From Halodesulfovibrio sp. (GTDB lineage Bacteria > Desulfobacterota > Desulfovibrionia > Desulfovibrionales > Desulfovibrionaceae), in the NCBI RefSeq assembly GCF_015482765.1, contig NZ_JADMLB010000011.1, positions 1 through 55,714 of the forward strand: 55,714 bases of DNA. The letters run 5' to 3'. The notes under the pieces are model-generated. The model was not told the DNA's origin and did no database searches. It was given only the letters and a program-made list of their open reading frames with translations. The position numbers and the translations under genes are program-made. Of the stretch, positions 18,091 to 25,831 are shown piece after piece; positions within the stretch are counted from its first letter, which is position 1; each line of letters opens with the position of its first letter.

Positions 18091-18131
18091 GTTTTGGAAA
18101 AACGTGTTCTGCTGACAAGCAATAAATCTTG

Positions 18132-18575
18132 TCACCACACAAAGAGTGAAAAAACCTGCACGCCGGTAACCACCTGCACAAACACCAGAATACAGAGCAT
18201 TGCCCCCAGCCCGCCGTGCACAAGGCACAGGTACTGCCGTTTCTTTTTAAAAAGATCCATCCAGTAACCGGTGAGAAATGTTATCAGAAGAAGCGGCAAT
18301 ATCGCGATGCCAATAGTATAATGTTCTCCTGTCACACTGAAGTAATTCCACTCTGCATGAGTAAAGTAGACACCTACGCCAAGCCCGAACAGCCATAGGT
18401 AGATTGAAATTTTTCCATAGAGCACATGCGATTTCCACGGAAACAGGAATTTCTTTTTGCGGTGAACCGCCAAAAATCGTTTAGCGCCCCAAAACAACGT
18501 AATATAGCCAAAAACAATGCCGAGCACTTGAATGGCAGGATGAATATACAGATGCAATTTTGCTTCCTGAAACAT
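18132..18575 (-). CDS. Four-helix membrane protein of the oxidase operon (DUF4079/cytochrome b561-like)
   Basis: A 147-residue protein with four hydrophobic helices. Histidines sit at helix starts or ends: YIHPAIQVLG (helix 1), KSHVLYGKISIYLWLFGLG (helix 2), THAEWNY between helices 2 and 3, and CLVHGGLGAMLCILVFVQ (helix 4). This pattern is like DUF4079 or cytochrome b561-type proteins, which can bind heme between helices, but binding is not proven here. It is the last gene of the minus-strand oxidase operon, 18 bases after the heme O synthase gene, so a role in assembling or serving the oxidase is likely. It resembles no standard cox assembly factor (not Cox11, Surf1 or CtaA). Confidence 0.65.
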   Translation of the reverse strand: MFQEAKLHLYIHPAIQVLGIVFGYITLFWGAKRFLAVHRKKKFLFPWKSHVLYGKISIYLWLFGLGVGVYFTHAEWNYFSVTGEHYTIGIAILPLLLITFLTGYWMDLFKKKRQYLCLVHGGLGAMLCILVFVQVVTGVQVFSLFVW

Positions 18576-18593
18576 AACGCAATCCTTCGACGG

Positions 18594-19463
18594 CTAAAGT
18601 TGAACCAGAACAGCTCCAAGCAAAATACAAACAGAGGCTATGTCAAAAAGATAAAAAGACGTTAATCGGGTCAATGGAACCATGCTTCCAAGTAAGAAAA
18701 CACAACCCAGAATTGTTCCCACTAATGATGGAACTCCCAGCCCCCATGTGCATACCAGAGCAAAAAGCATTACGCTGCACACATAGGCAAAGTACCAAAT
18801 CCGCATCAGCATCTTTTGGTGGGTCAACACAAAATAGCTCACCGGAATGGGGCTGAAACGTGAAAGATATTCCTCTTTATGAATGTAGATACGCATCCAT
18901 ACGTGAGGAATCTGAACAAGGTACCAAATCATGCAATTCGTGAGGATAAGCGGTGCAAACACGCTGCCGCCCGCCGCAACCCAGCCTACAAGCGGAGGCA
19001 TAGCACCGGCAATGCTGCCCACTAAAAGCGCAAAGGGTGTGCGACGCTTCATCGCAGTATATAGACCGTTGTAGACAATCAGCACTACAGCCGCGAGAAA
19101 AAGCGTTGCTGTAGATGCCGTTACCGCATACAGGCTTACTGCCAAAAGAATCCATAATACTGCTACCAGTATTGCCGTTCGGGAACGTATATATCCCTGC
19201 GGAAGCGGGCGTGTCATTGTGCGCGAAAAATATCCGTCCGTTCGTTTTTCCTGTACTTGATTCAACGCTGAACACCCTGCGCATAAGAAGAAGCTACCGA
19301 AGCCGGTTGCCCACAATGCCAAAGAAAATTCAGGTGAGTACAGTAGATAGCCGAGCATAGACACAACAGCCACGGCTATTGAAACAGGGACACGTGCAAG
19401 CACGGAAAGATGCGCGATAAATCTGCGTACATCAGCTTTAGCTTCTAAGCGATAAACATTCAT
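18594..19463 (-). CDS. ctaB: Protoheme IX farnesyltransferase-like protein (heme O synthase)
   Basis: A 289-residue UbiA-superfamily membrane enzyme with about eight helices. It would farnesylate heme B to heme O for the adjacent oxidase. The first active-site motif reads NQVQEKRTDGYFSRTMTRP, where the usual first Asp of N-x3-D-x3-D is Glu, while the second Asp and the RTMTRP end are kept. The second motif region YTAMKRRTPFALLVGSIAGA and MPPLVGW matches the family. It starts 15 bases after coxB ends. No heme A synthase (CtaA) is present in the window, so the oxidase may use heme O. The motif change leaves slight doubt about activity. Confidence 0.87.
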   Translation of the reverse strand: MNVYRLEAKADVRRFIAHLSVLARVPVSIAVAVVSMLGYLLYSPEFSLALWATGFGSFFLCAGCSALNQVQEKRTDGYFSRTMTRPLPQGYIRSRTAILVAVLWILLAVSLYAVTASTATLFLAAVVLIVYNGLYTAMKRRTPFALLVGSIAGAMPPLVGWVAAGGSVFAPLILTNCMIWYLVQIPHVWMRIYIHKEEYLSRFSPIPVSYFVLTHQKMLMRIWYFAYVCSVMLFALVCTWGLGVPSLVGTILGCVFLLGSMVPLTRLTSFYLFDIASVCILLGAVLVQL

Positions 19464-19478
19464 GCTTCCTCCCCTGTT

Positions 19479-20708
19479 TTATTGGTTTTCACGGTTCTGC
19501 TCCTCTTCATCCACCGCCAATGTCTTAAGATATTCTGCCATGGCTTCGATCTCTTCAGGAGTAAAAGAGTCATACACCGGCATCATGACGTTCCAGTCGC
19601 CTTCCTTCACTATTTCAGGATGACGTAATATGTTTTCAAAAACTTTTGCATCAAACTTTTTGCTGACCTTGGTTTCACCCTGCGTCAAAACAACATCTCT
19701 TCCCCAAAGCCCTTTAAATGACGGCGCGACGATTATTGAACCATCCGTAGAATGACATGACAAACAACCATTGTTTTCCATCACTGCCTTGCCGTCGGGT
19801 TTTTCCTCAATCTCACCCGTCATCCAGCCGATCATAACTGCAAGTTCTTCTTCAGAGATCTGCCCTTTGTATGAAGGCATAACTGCGGGGTACCCTTTCG
19901 TTATCAACTTATTAGGATCGTAAATGGCTTCACGCAGGTATTGCTTATCCACAACGATGGTCTTTTCTGTACCATCCGGTGTTACCACAACATGTTTTGT
20001 ACCATACAAATTTAACAAAGAAGGCCCTGAGCCACGGCTGCCGTCTAAAGAGTGACAAGAGGTACAGCCATAATTTTCAAACAAGGCAACCGCATTCTGC
20101 TGGGCTTTGGTACTGCTGTTCAACCATTCATCAAAGTCTGCCCTGCTAACCACTTCAACAGTGGAAAGCATATTTGCATGCTGGATTCCGCAATACTCCG
20201 AACAAAGGATGTCAAAGCTGCCTAATTCTGTAGGCTGGAACCATGCATAGGTATCCATGCCGGGAACCGCGTCCATTTTGATTCTGAAGGCCGGAATGTA
20301 CAAACTATGTATGACGTCGTCTGAAGTAATATTAAGCCGTACAGGGGTGTCTACGGGCACATACAGCACATTACTGCGCTTGCCGTCCGGATATTCAAAG
20401 CTCCAGTCAAACATACGCCCTACCACATCCACCTGCATTGCTCCTTCGGGAACAGAGCGCAGCGCCTTGAACCCTATCCAGCCATAATAGAACATTGCCA
20501 TTACCAGCAAGGACGGCAGGAGAATCCACACAACTTCCAACCAGACATTGTCTTTCAGCTTTTCCGGCTTCGGATGACGTTCGTGGTGATATCGATACAC
20601 CATAAACAACGCTATCAACGTAATGCCGAACAAAAGCACAATGGAAATTCCAAAGATTACGTAGAAGGCAAAATCTACTTGTTGAACTGGATTGATCGGC
20701 TGATTCAT
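19479..20708 (-). CDS. coxB: Cytochrome c oxidase subunit II with two heme c domains
   Basis: A 409-residue membrane protein with two N-terminal helices (about 15-38 and 57-78). The cupredoxin domain keeps all CuA ligands: His134, Cys169, Cys173, His177 and Met180 (CSEYCGIQHANM). Two fused cytochrome c domains follow: CTSCH at 215-219 with likely Met ligand in VMPSY, and CLSCH at 315-319 with MMPVY. Ordinary subunit II has none and caa3 enzymes have one, so this is a di-heme form. Electrons would enter from the small cytochrome c553 encoded upstream and pass heme c to heme c to CuA. It acts on the periplasmic side. Confidence 0.94.
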   Translation of the reverse strand: MNQPINPVQQVDFAFYVIFGISIVLLFGITLIALFMVYRYHHERHPKPEKLKDNVWLEVVWILLPSLLVMAMFYYGWIGFKALRSVPEGAMQVDVVGRMFDWSFEYPDGKRSNVLYVPVDTPVRLNITSDDVIHSLYIPAFRIKMDAVPGMDTYAWFQPTELGSFDILCSEYCGIQHANMLSTVEVVSRADFDEWLNSSTKAQQNAVALFENYGCTSCHSLDGSRGSGPSLLNLYGTKHVVVTPDGTEKTIVVDKQYLREAIYDPNKLITKGYPAVMPSYKGQISEEELAVMIGWMTGEIEEKPDGKAVMENNGCLSCHSTDGSIIVAPSFKGLWGRDVVLTQGETKVSKKFDAKVFENILRHPEIVKEGDWNVMMPVYDSFTPEEIEAMAEYLKTLAVDEEEQNRENQ

Positions 20709-20718
20709 ACTGACCTCG

Positions 20719-21009
20719 CTAGTAGCGCCATCCTATATCAAAGAAAGTCATACCTATTGCCAGCCCCAAGATAAGAAAGCATAGCAACACGATACCGGCA
20801 AAATATGTTTTTTCGTATTTTAAATGCATAAAGTAATACACGATCAGAAATGCTTTTATGGAAGCCACAACGATGGTTACCAGTACATCAAATACGCCGA
20901 AATCAATTTGCGAAAGAAGCACTGTAAGAACAGTAAGCACAAGCAGTACAGCCAACACACAAGTGTTCAGTGTGAATGACCCGCTGTGAAGATTCGGTTT
21001 ATCTGTCAT
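20719..21009 (-). CDS. coxD: Cytochrome c oxidase subunit IV
   Basis: A 96-residue protein with three hydrophobic helices. The central segment VASIKAFLIVYYFMHLKYEK matches the prokaryotic subunit IV family (K-A-x-L-I-x-x-Y-F-M-H-L). The usual length is 90-110. It lies between subunit III (12 bases upstream) and subunit II (10 bases downstream), as in many caa3-type operons. Its role is structural within the inner-membrane complex and it carries no cofactor. Confidence 0.88.
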   Translation of the reverse strand: MTDKPNLHSGSFTLNTCVLAVLLVLTVLTVLLSQIDFGVFDVLVTIVVASIKAFLIVYYFMHLKYEKTYFAGIVLLCFLILGLAIGMTFFDIGWRY

Positions 21010-21021
21010 GCTGCACCATTC

Positions 21022-21615
21022 CTACGCGATAAGATAAAAAAGCGGGAAAAGAAAAACCCATATCAAGTCTACAAGATGCCAATACAGCCCCACATTTTCC
21101 AACAATGCGTAATCCGTCCGATGTATTTTTCCTATCCGCAACCACCAGTAAGCAAACAGCAGCAGGCAACAGCCTATCAGCACATGAATACCGTGTAAGC
21201 CTGTCATCAGGTAGTATAGTCCAAAAAAAAGTACTTCTCCGTCCGGCTTTGTATTGAGCACAGGTGAATCTGGATAAATCCCTGCTGCAATCTTTCCGTG
21301 CCATTCAAATGCCTTGTTCACTAGAAACACCAGACCTAGCCCTATGGTCAGTAAAAGCATTTTTCGGCTCAGAGAATCTCGATTTCTATGCAATGCGCTT
21401 ATGGACATAGCCACCGCCCATGAGCTTATCAGCAAGATCGCGGTGTTTACCGTTCCGTAAATCAGGCTGAGTTGTTTGCCTCCGACATGAAATTCATCCG
21501 GAAAACGATACAAATACGATGCATACAAAAGGAACAGGCCGCCAAAAAGCAGAATTTCCGTAAAAAGGAACAACCACATGCCCAGTTTTGCGGCTTCGGG
21601 GTCTTTAGCATGCAT
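21022..21615 (-). CDS. coxC: Cytochrome c oxidase subunit III
   Basis: A 197-residue protein with five hydrophobic helices, started at ATG 21615 (MHAKDPEAAKLGMWLFLFTE). The reading can be extended 51 codons upstream into coxA, but that part is basic, unlike the family, and an AGGGGGCG site precedes this ATG. The glutamate in LGMWLFLFTEILLFGG and the MTGLHGIHVLIG segment with its histidines are typical. It overlaps the end of coxA by 11 bases, so translation is probably coupled. Subunit III stabilises the proton-pumping core and binds lipid. Confidence 0.92.
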   Translation of the reverse strand: MHAKDPEAAKLGMWLFLFTEILLFGGLFLLYASYLYRFPDEFHVGGKQLSLIYGTVNTAILLISSWAVAMSISALHRNRDSLSRKMLLLTIGLGLVFLVNKAFEWHGKIAAGIYPDSPVLNTKPDGEVLFFGLYYLMTGLHGIHVLIGCCLLLFAYWWLRIGKIHRTDYALLENVGLYWHLVDLIWVFLFPLFYLIA

Positions 21616-23224
21616 TGCCGCGCCCCCTGTCTGAGAACTCGTACGGCCCTGCTGTGACAGTCGGCTCTTCTTCAAAATTTTCATGCGGCAGCGGTGCTTG
21701 AATCTTCCATTCAAGAGTTTCCCCGCCCCACGGGTTATCTTCAACCGGTTTTCCTTTCCATGTGCCATAAAGGATATTCACGAACATTATCAGCAATCCT
21801 GCCAGCAGGACCCATGAGCCTAGAGTCGAAGCGTATTGAAGCGGTTCAAACTCCGGCAGATAGTCATAGTATCTGCGCGGCATACCCTGAAGTCCCAACA
21901 GGAGCATTGGGAAGTACAGCCAGTTGAATCCCACAAAAAGAATTACGCACGACCATTTTGCAATCTTACAATTATACATACGGCCTGAAATCTTCGGCAG
22001 CCAGTAATGCATAGCAGCAAAGAAGCCGAAGCCTAGCCCGCCGAAGATAACATAGTGGAAATGCCCCACCACAAAATAGGTATCGTGCACGTAGATATCT
22101 GTTCCGGCGGAACCGAGGATAAGCCCTGTAAGCCCGCCCACAGAGAATAGGAAGATAAACGCAAGAGCAAACCAGAATGGTGGATCTGTATAGATAGATC
22201 CTTTGTATAGTGTCGTTACCCAGTTAAAAACCTTGATCGCTGAAGGTATGGCAACAACAAAGGTCAAAAATGAGAACACGAGCACGGCAAAATCGCTCAT
22301 GCCGCTTGTAAACATATGGTGTGCCCACACAAGGGAGCCGGCAAATGCAATCATGAGGCTTGAAAACGCCACCATTTTATATCCGAAGATATTTTTACGG
22401 GCGAACACCGGAATAATATCAGAGATAACGCCCATTGCAGGAAGAATCATTATGTACACAGCGGGATGAGAATAAATCCAGAACAGGTGCTGGTACAACA
22501 GCGGGTCTCCGCCCTTGGATGGGTCGAACATTCCAACGCCCATGAAACGTTCGACCATCACAAGGAGGACTGTTATCGCCAAAACTGGCGTCGCGAGGAT
22601 CTGAATCCACCCTGTTGCATACAACGACCAGACAAACAGAGGCAGACGTGTCCACGTCATACCCTCGCACCTGAGTCTATGGATCGTTGTCACAAAATTC
22701 AGACCCGTAAATATTGATGAGAACCCGAGAATAAAAACTGCAAAGACTGCAAGGTTGACGTTCGTTGATGTCACCTCGCTGAAGGGAACATAGAATGTCC
22801 AGCCGGTATCCGGAGGGCCGCCGCCTGTAAAGAGTGAGCAGACAATGAGGATTGCGCCGAAGATATACATCCACCATGAAAGCAGGTTAATACGCGGAAA
22901 AGAAACGTCGTCTGCGCCAAGCTGGATAGGCAGAAAGATATTACCGAAGGTAGCGGGAATGCTTGGGATAACGACAAAGAAGATCATGATGACGCCATGC
23001 AGGGTAAACAGCACGTTGTAGGTTTGTGCATCCATCAAGTTCATACCCGGGCGGATAAGTTCAAACCGGATTACTCCCCCGAGAGTCATGCCGACCAGAA
23101 AAAAAGCCAGAATTGTATACAGGTACAGCACGCCGATCCGTTTATGGTCGTGCGTAAACAGCCATGATCGTATCCAGCCTTTTCCGTCCTCTTGCGGTTT
23201 ATAAAACGCATCGTGCTTCGGCAT
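21605..23224 (-). CDS. coxA: Heme-copper oxidase subunit I, type A2
   Basis: A 539-residue catalytic subunit with about twelve helices. Ligands seen: His76 and His390 for the low-spin heme, His388 for the high-spin heme, and His253, His302 and His303 for CuB, with cross-linked Tyr257. The D-channel glutamate of A1 oxidases (HPEVY) is absent; instead the sequence reads YSHPAVYIMILP with Tyr251-Ser252. This YS motif defines the A2 group, known from Rhodothermus-like caa3 enzymes. The enzyme reduces oxygen to water in the inner membrane and is expected to pump protons. It heads the coxA-C-D-B-ctaB unit, 660 bases after the Sco gene. Confidence 0.96.
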   Translation of the reverse strand: MPKHDAFYKPQEDGKGWIRSWLFTHDHKRIGVLYLYTILAFFLVGMTLGGVIRFELIRPGMNLMDAQTYNVLFTLHGVIMIFFVVIPSIPATFGNIFLPIQLGADDVSFPRINLLSWWMYIFGAILIVCSLFTGGGPPDTGWTFYVPFSEVTSTNVNLAVFAVFILGFSSIFTGLNFVTTIHRLRCEGMTWTRLPLFVWSLYATGWIQILATPVLAITVLLVMVERFMGVGMFDPSKGGDPLLYQHLFWIYSHPAVYIMILPAMGVISDIIPVFARKNIFGYKMVAFSSLMIAFAGSLVWAHHMFTSGMSDFAVLVFSFLTFVVAIPSAIKVFNWVTTLYKGSIYTDPPFWFALAFIFLFSVGGLTGLILGSAGTDIYVHDTYFVVGHFHYVIFGGLGFGFFAAMHYWLPKISGRMYNCKIAKWSCVILFVGFNWLYFPMLLLGLQGMPRRYYDYLPEFEPLQYASTLGSWVLLAGLLIMFVNILYGTWKGKPVEDNPWGGETLEWKIQAPLPHENFEEEPTVTAGPYEFSDRGRGNAC

Positions 23225-23322
23225 GTCTATTCCCTTTGTCTATACGCCATTCTCGGTCGCGGTGTCGTTAGGTCATGCGGTCTAGCTGTCGTGTTACGAG
23301 TCTTCTATGTACAGAGACTTAC

Positions 23323-23427
23323 GCCGTGCCTTCGGCGAGTCTGCGACGCTTGCCTCCGGCGGCTGGAGGAAACCCTTTGCAAAGGGTTCTCCCCCAGACC
23401 CCCTTCCTAAAATCTTTATTTGCGAGG
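23323..23427. repeat. Dispersed GC-rich hairpin repeat, copy 1
   Basis: The element reads GCCTTCGGC, then GCCTCCGGCGGCTGG, a long hairpin, CCCAGACCCCCTTCC and a closing TTTGCGAG. The hairpin core is AACCCTTTG/CAAAGGGTT (23371-23388), extended on both sides towards CTGG and CCAG. The same order of blocks occurs at 40124-40221. It lies in the gap between the coxA start and the Sco gene. Short open frames across it are low-complexity by-products. Confidence 0.75.
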
Positions 23428-23886
23428 CCATTCAGCGGAGGATGTTCTCTCGCGCCTTATCCACCACCAACTTGGACAATTTTTACGGGTAACAATCCGC
23501 GCCCTTGGATCTGTTACGTTAGGAGGATGTCTTTATAGACCCAAGGGGCGAATTGCTTGTAAATGTACGGTTGTTATTTCGGTGTCATTCTTGTTTGAAA
23601 TCTAAGACACTCCTCGGATTTCATTATTTTTCGATACAGAAGATTCAAGTAATTTTGGTAAACTTCTCCAACATGTCGTGCTCTCCAAATACTCCTCTGA
23701 ATACGGTACGCCTGTTGGTTTCGTTCTCTCACTCGTAATTCTCCAGTTGCTAGAGGTTCTGTATATTGAAATCCACCTTTATTGCGCGTGTATCAGCACC
23801 CCTGCTATACAGCATGCTCTGGAATAGTAAGCAAAGCATACACAGGGCACATCCGATCATTACCTACAAAGATTGTAAAAGAACGG
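23428..23886. other. Non-coding gap between the coxA and Sco genes
   Basis: Together with the repeat this gap is about 660 bases (23225-23886). Both flanking genes read on the minus strand, so the coxA promoter is expected here, but I cannot pick it with confidence. A 36-codon minus-strand frame (23750-23860, starting MIGCALCMLCLLF, with GTAGG just upstream) follows the Sco stop directly. It has a hydrophobic start and could be a small membrane peptide, but the evidence is thin. No terminator is obvious after the Sco gene. Confidence 0.4.
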
Positions 23887-25149
23887 TTATTTTTTCTTAC
23901 GCTTCTTTTTACCGCCAAAAGACAGCACCAGCGCTAGAATTACTACGAAAGCAAGAACGCCGAATCCGGCAACCTTCATAGTATCAAGCACATACTTTTT
24001 ACCCTTTGGATCATAAGAAAAGCACAGCTGGGCTATACGTTGCACTGAAAACAACGGGGCATCCGGATCGCCTTCCGTAAGTGCCATGGTCACATCAAAA
24101 GGAAGGACATTGGTGCCATAAAGATACCGTGTGATTACGCCCTCCGGCGAAACAGCAACAAGCGTTACAGGATGTACAAAGTCTTTCCCTATGCGCTTAA
24201 AGCGGAATCCCAGTTCCCCCATGAGTGTATCGATACTTTGCTTATCACCCGTTAAAAACTTCCATGCATCTGCGGGGAAAGAGGCATCTTCGCTTCGCAC
24301 TGCATGCATAAAATTTTTCTTTCTTTGTGCGGCAACTTCCGGCGTATCCATCTCGTCAAAACTCACCATAATGATTTTGTAATCTTTATCCGGCGTAAGC
24401 TTTACTTTCGGCAGCACTCCTGCGACCGAACTCATAAGAATCTGACACACTCCAGGGCAGGAGAAGTACACAGGGGCGATTAACACCGGTGTTTGCATAA
24501 GTGAGCGGATATCAACTCTCTTACCTTCAGAGTCTGTGAAATAAATTGGGGACGTAATTGTTTCCCCAAGGTGTTCAGTCACGCCCGCTTCAACAGAATC
24601 CGGTTCTGCTATGGGGTGAACGTGTCCTGACATATCCGGAATGGAGCCGTCATTAGGTGGCAACACGCTATTTGCATCGTGATTCATATGTTGCGAATGA
24701 TCTACAGGCTCTTTCGACATAGAATCCCCGCCATGCACATCAGGACTATGCTGCATGGCGCCTGCCCCTTCCTGCGATGGCTCTTTATGCATCATTTTTG
24801 GATCGCCTGAAGCACCATGCTCGTGCTTCTGAGAGTCATGCGCATTTTTCGATTCTACGTTATTCTCCCCCATAGCAGGAGAGCCTTCGGCATCAGTACC
24901 GCAAGAACAATCAGAGTGATCAGTAGGCGCAGCACCTTCCTTCGCTTTGGTTGAGGGATCCTTAGTTGCGGGAGGTGGTTTAATCTGATCGGAAGAGTTT
25001 TGAACTGTACTTTGCTCTTTTGCATTTAGTGTTGGATTCTGTGCAGCTTCTTCTGCCTTAGAGAAGCTGACAAGAATAAGGAGCAAAAAGGCAATTGCCA
25101 CTGCAAAGCGTAATACCCGTATCACATTTCGCTGGTGAAATACTGACAC
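23887..25149 (-). CDS. Sco1/SenC-type copper chaperone with a His/Met-rich insert
   Basis: A 420-residue protein; the Sco core is normally about 200. After an N-terminal signal anchor (about 11-32) residues 35-195 form a Pro-, Ser- and Lys-rich stretch with 13 histidines and many methionines between 78 and 193, plus Cys81 and Cys83. The thioredoxin-like core (about 196-370) has the copper site CPGVC (Cys231, Cys235) and His326 in DFVHPVTL. A second membrane helix lies at about 391-412, followed by the basic tail KKKRKKK. Sco proteins deliver copper to CuA of subunit II, encoded downstream. The insert probably binds extra copper (inference). It lies 28 bases after the cytochrome c553 gene. Confidence 0.87.
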   Translation of the reverse strand: MSVFHQRNVIRVLRFAVAIAFLLLILVSFSKAEEAAQNPTLNAKEQSTVQNSSDQIKPPPATKDPSTKAKEGAAPTDHSDCSCGTDAEGSPAMGENNVESKNAHDSQKHEHGASGDPKMMHKEPSQEGAGAMQHSPDVHGGDSMSKEPVDHSQHMNHDANSVLPPNDGSIPDMSGHVHPIAEPDSVEAGVTEHLGETITSPIYFTDSEGKRVDIRSLMQTPVLIAPVYFSCPGVCQILMSSVAGVLPKVKLTPDKDYKIIMVSFDEMDTPEVAAQRKKNFMHAVRSEDASFPADAWKFLTGDKQSIDTLMGELGFRFKRIGKDFVHPVTLVAVSPEGVITRYLYGTNVLPFDVTMALTEGDPDAPLFSVQRIAQLCFSYDPKGKKYVLDTMKVAGFGVLAFVVILALVLSFGGKKKRKKK

Positions 25150-25177
25150 AAAACTCTCCCGATCGTTTTTTATGAAA

Positions 25178-25492
25178 CTAGAATGTACTCATGTATTCAG
25201 AAACCTTTACACGGTCTTCTTCACTCATACGTTTAGCAATCCCAACCATAACGCTTTTTTTAGAGCCGCCATATGAGCCGTCAGCATAGCCGTTAAGCTT
25301 TTCTAAAAGCTGATTGGCAGTTTGCCCTTTCAAAGGTTTTCCAACGCCAAGAGCCATGGTTTCACCATTCTGTCCATGGCATCCAGCACAGGATCGATAC
25401 AATTTTTCACCACCGGTCTGCTCTGCAACACCAAGGGAAATACAGCCCAATACGAGAGCGAATACCGCTAAACAGACTGTCCATTTCTTCAT
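25178..25492 (-). CDS. cyf: Cytochrome c553, Desulfovibrio type
   Basis: A 104-residue precursor with a signal peptide (MKKWTVCLAVFALVLGCISLGVA). The mature monoheme cytochrome of about 81 residues has CAGCH, KPLKGQ, GYADGSYGG and a Met ligand in KRMSEED or the VMVG segment. The order and spacing match cytochrome c553 of Desulfovibrio, a periplasmic electron carrier. GGAGG lies 8 bases before the ATG. It is placed directly upstream of the Sco and cox genes, as in D. vulgaris, which suggests that it donates electrons to the oxidase. Confidence 0.92.
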   Translation of the reverse strand: MKKWTVCLAVFALVLGCISLGVAEQTGGEKLYRSCAGCHGQNGETMALGVGKPLKGQTANQLLEKLNGYADGSYGGSKKSVMVGIAKRMSEEDRVKVSEYMSTF

Positions 25493-25659
25493 TGTAAGCC
25501 TCCATAGAATTCGAAAAACTAGATATTGTCCCTAACATACCACCAACAATGAAAAAAGATCAATAGAACAACAGTTGATAACTCTTTTAGCCACGATTTA
25601 TAACGCTACGCCCTGTTATTTCGGGGGCTCCAGCCTGATGTGATCTAAAAAAGACAACA

Positions 25660-25690
25660 AAAAAAGGCGCCCCTTTCGGGGCGCCTTTGG
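25660..25690 (-). terminator. Terminator of the yajC-secDF operon
   Basis: An 11-bp stem AAAGGCGCCCC (25663-25673) pairs with GGGGCGCCTTT (25678-25688). On the minus strand it is followed by T7. The rest of the 25493-25831 gap shows no gene; the c553 promoter should lie between 25500 and 25655 but is not clear. Confidence 0.88.
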
Positions 25691-25831
25691 CTATTGGCGT
25701 AAACCTCATCTGACTGATTGAAATCAATCTGCCAGCTTGAGGGAAAAAGCCTGAGGAAAATTCATATGCACTTCACCTGCTGCTCTTTCATCATGCCGCG
25801 GCAATATGCGGCATTGTCAGCACACTTAAGC

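Noticed and set aside
23192-23605. Several overlapping plus-strand frames across the hairpin repeat
   Set aside because: They run through the repeat and its palindromes, have no ribosome site and encode Pro-, Arg- and Ser-rich strings.
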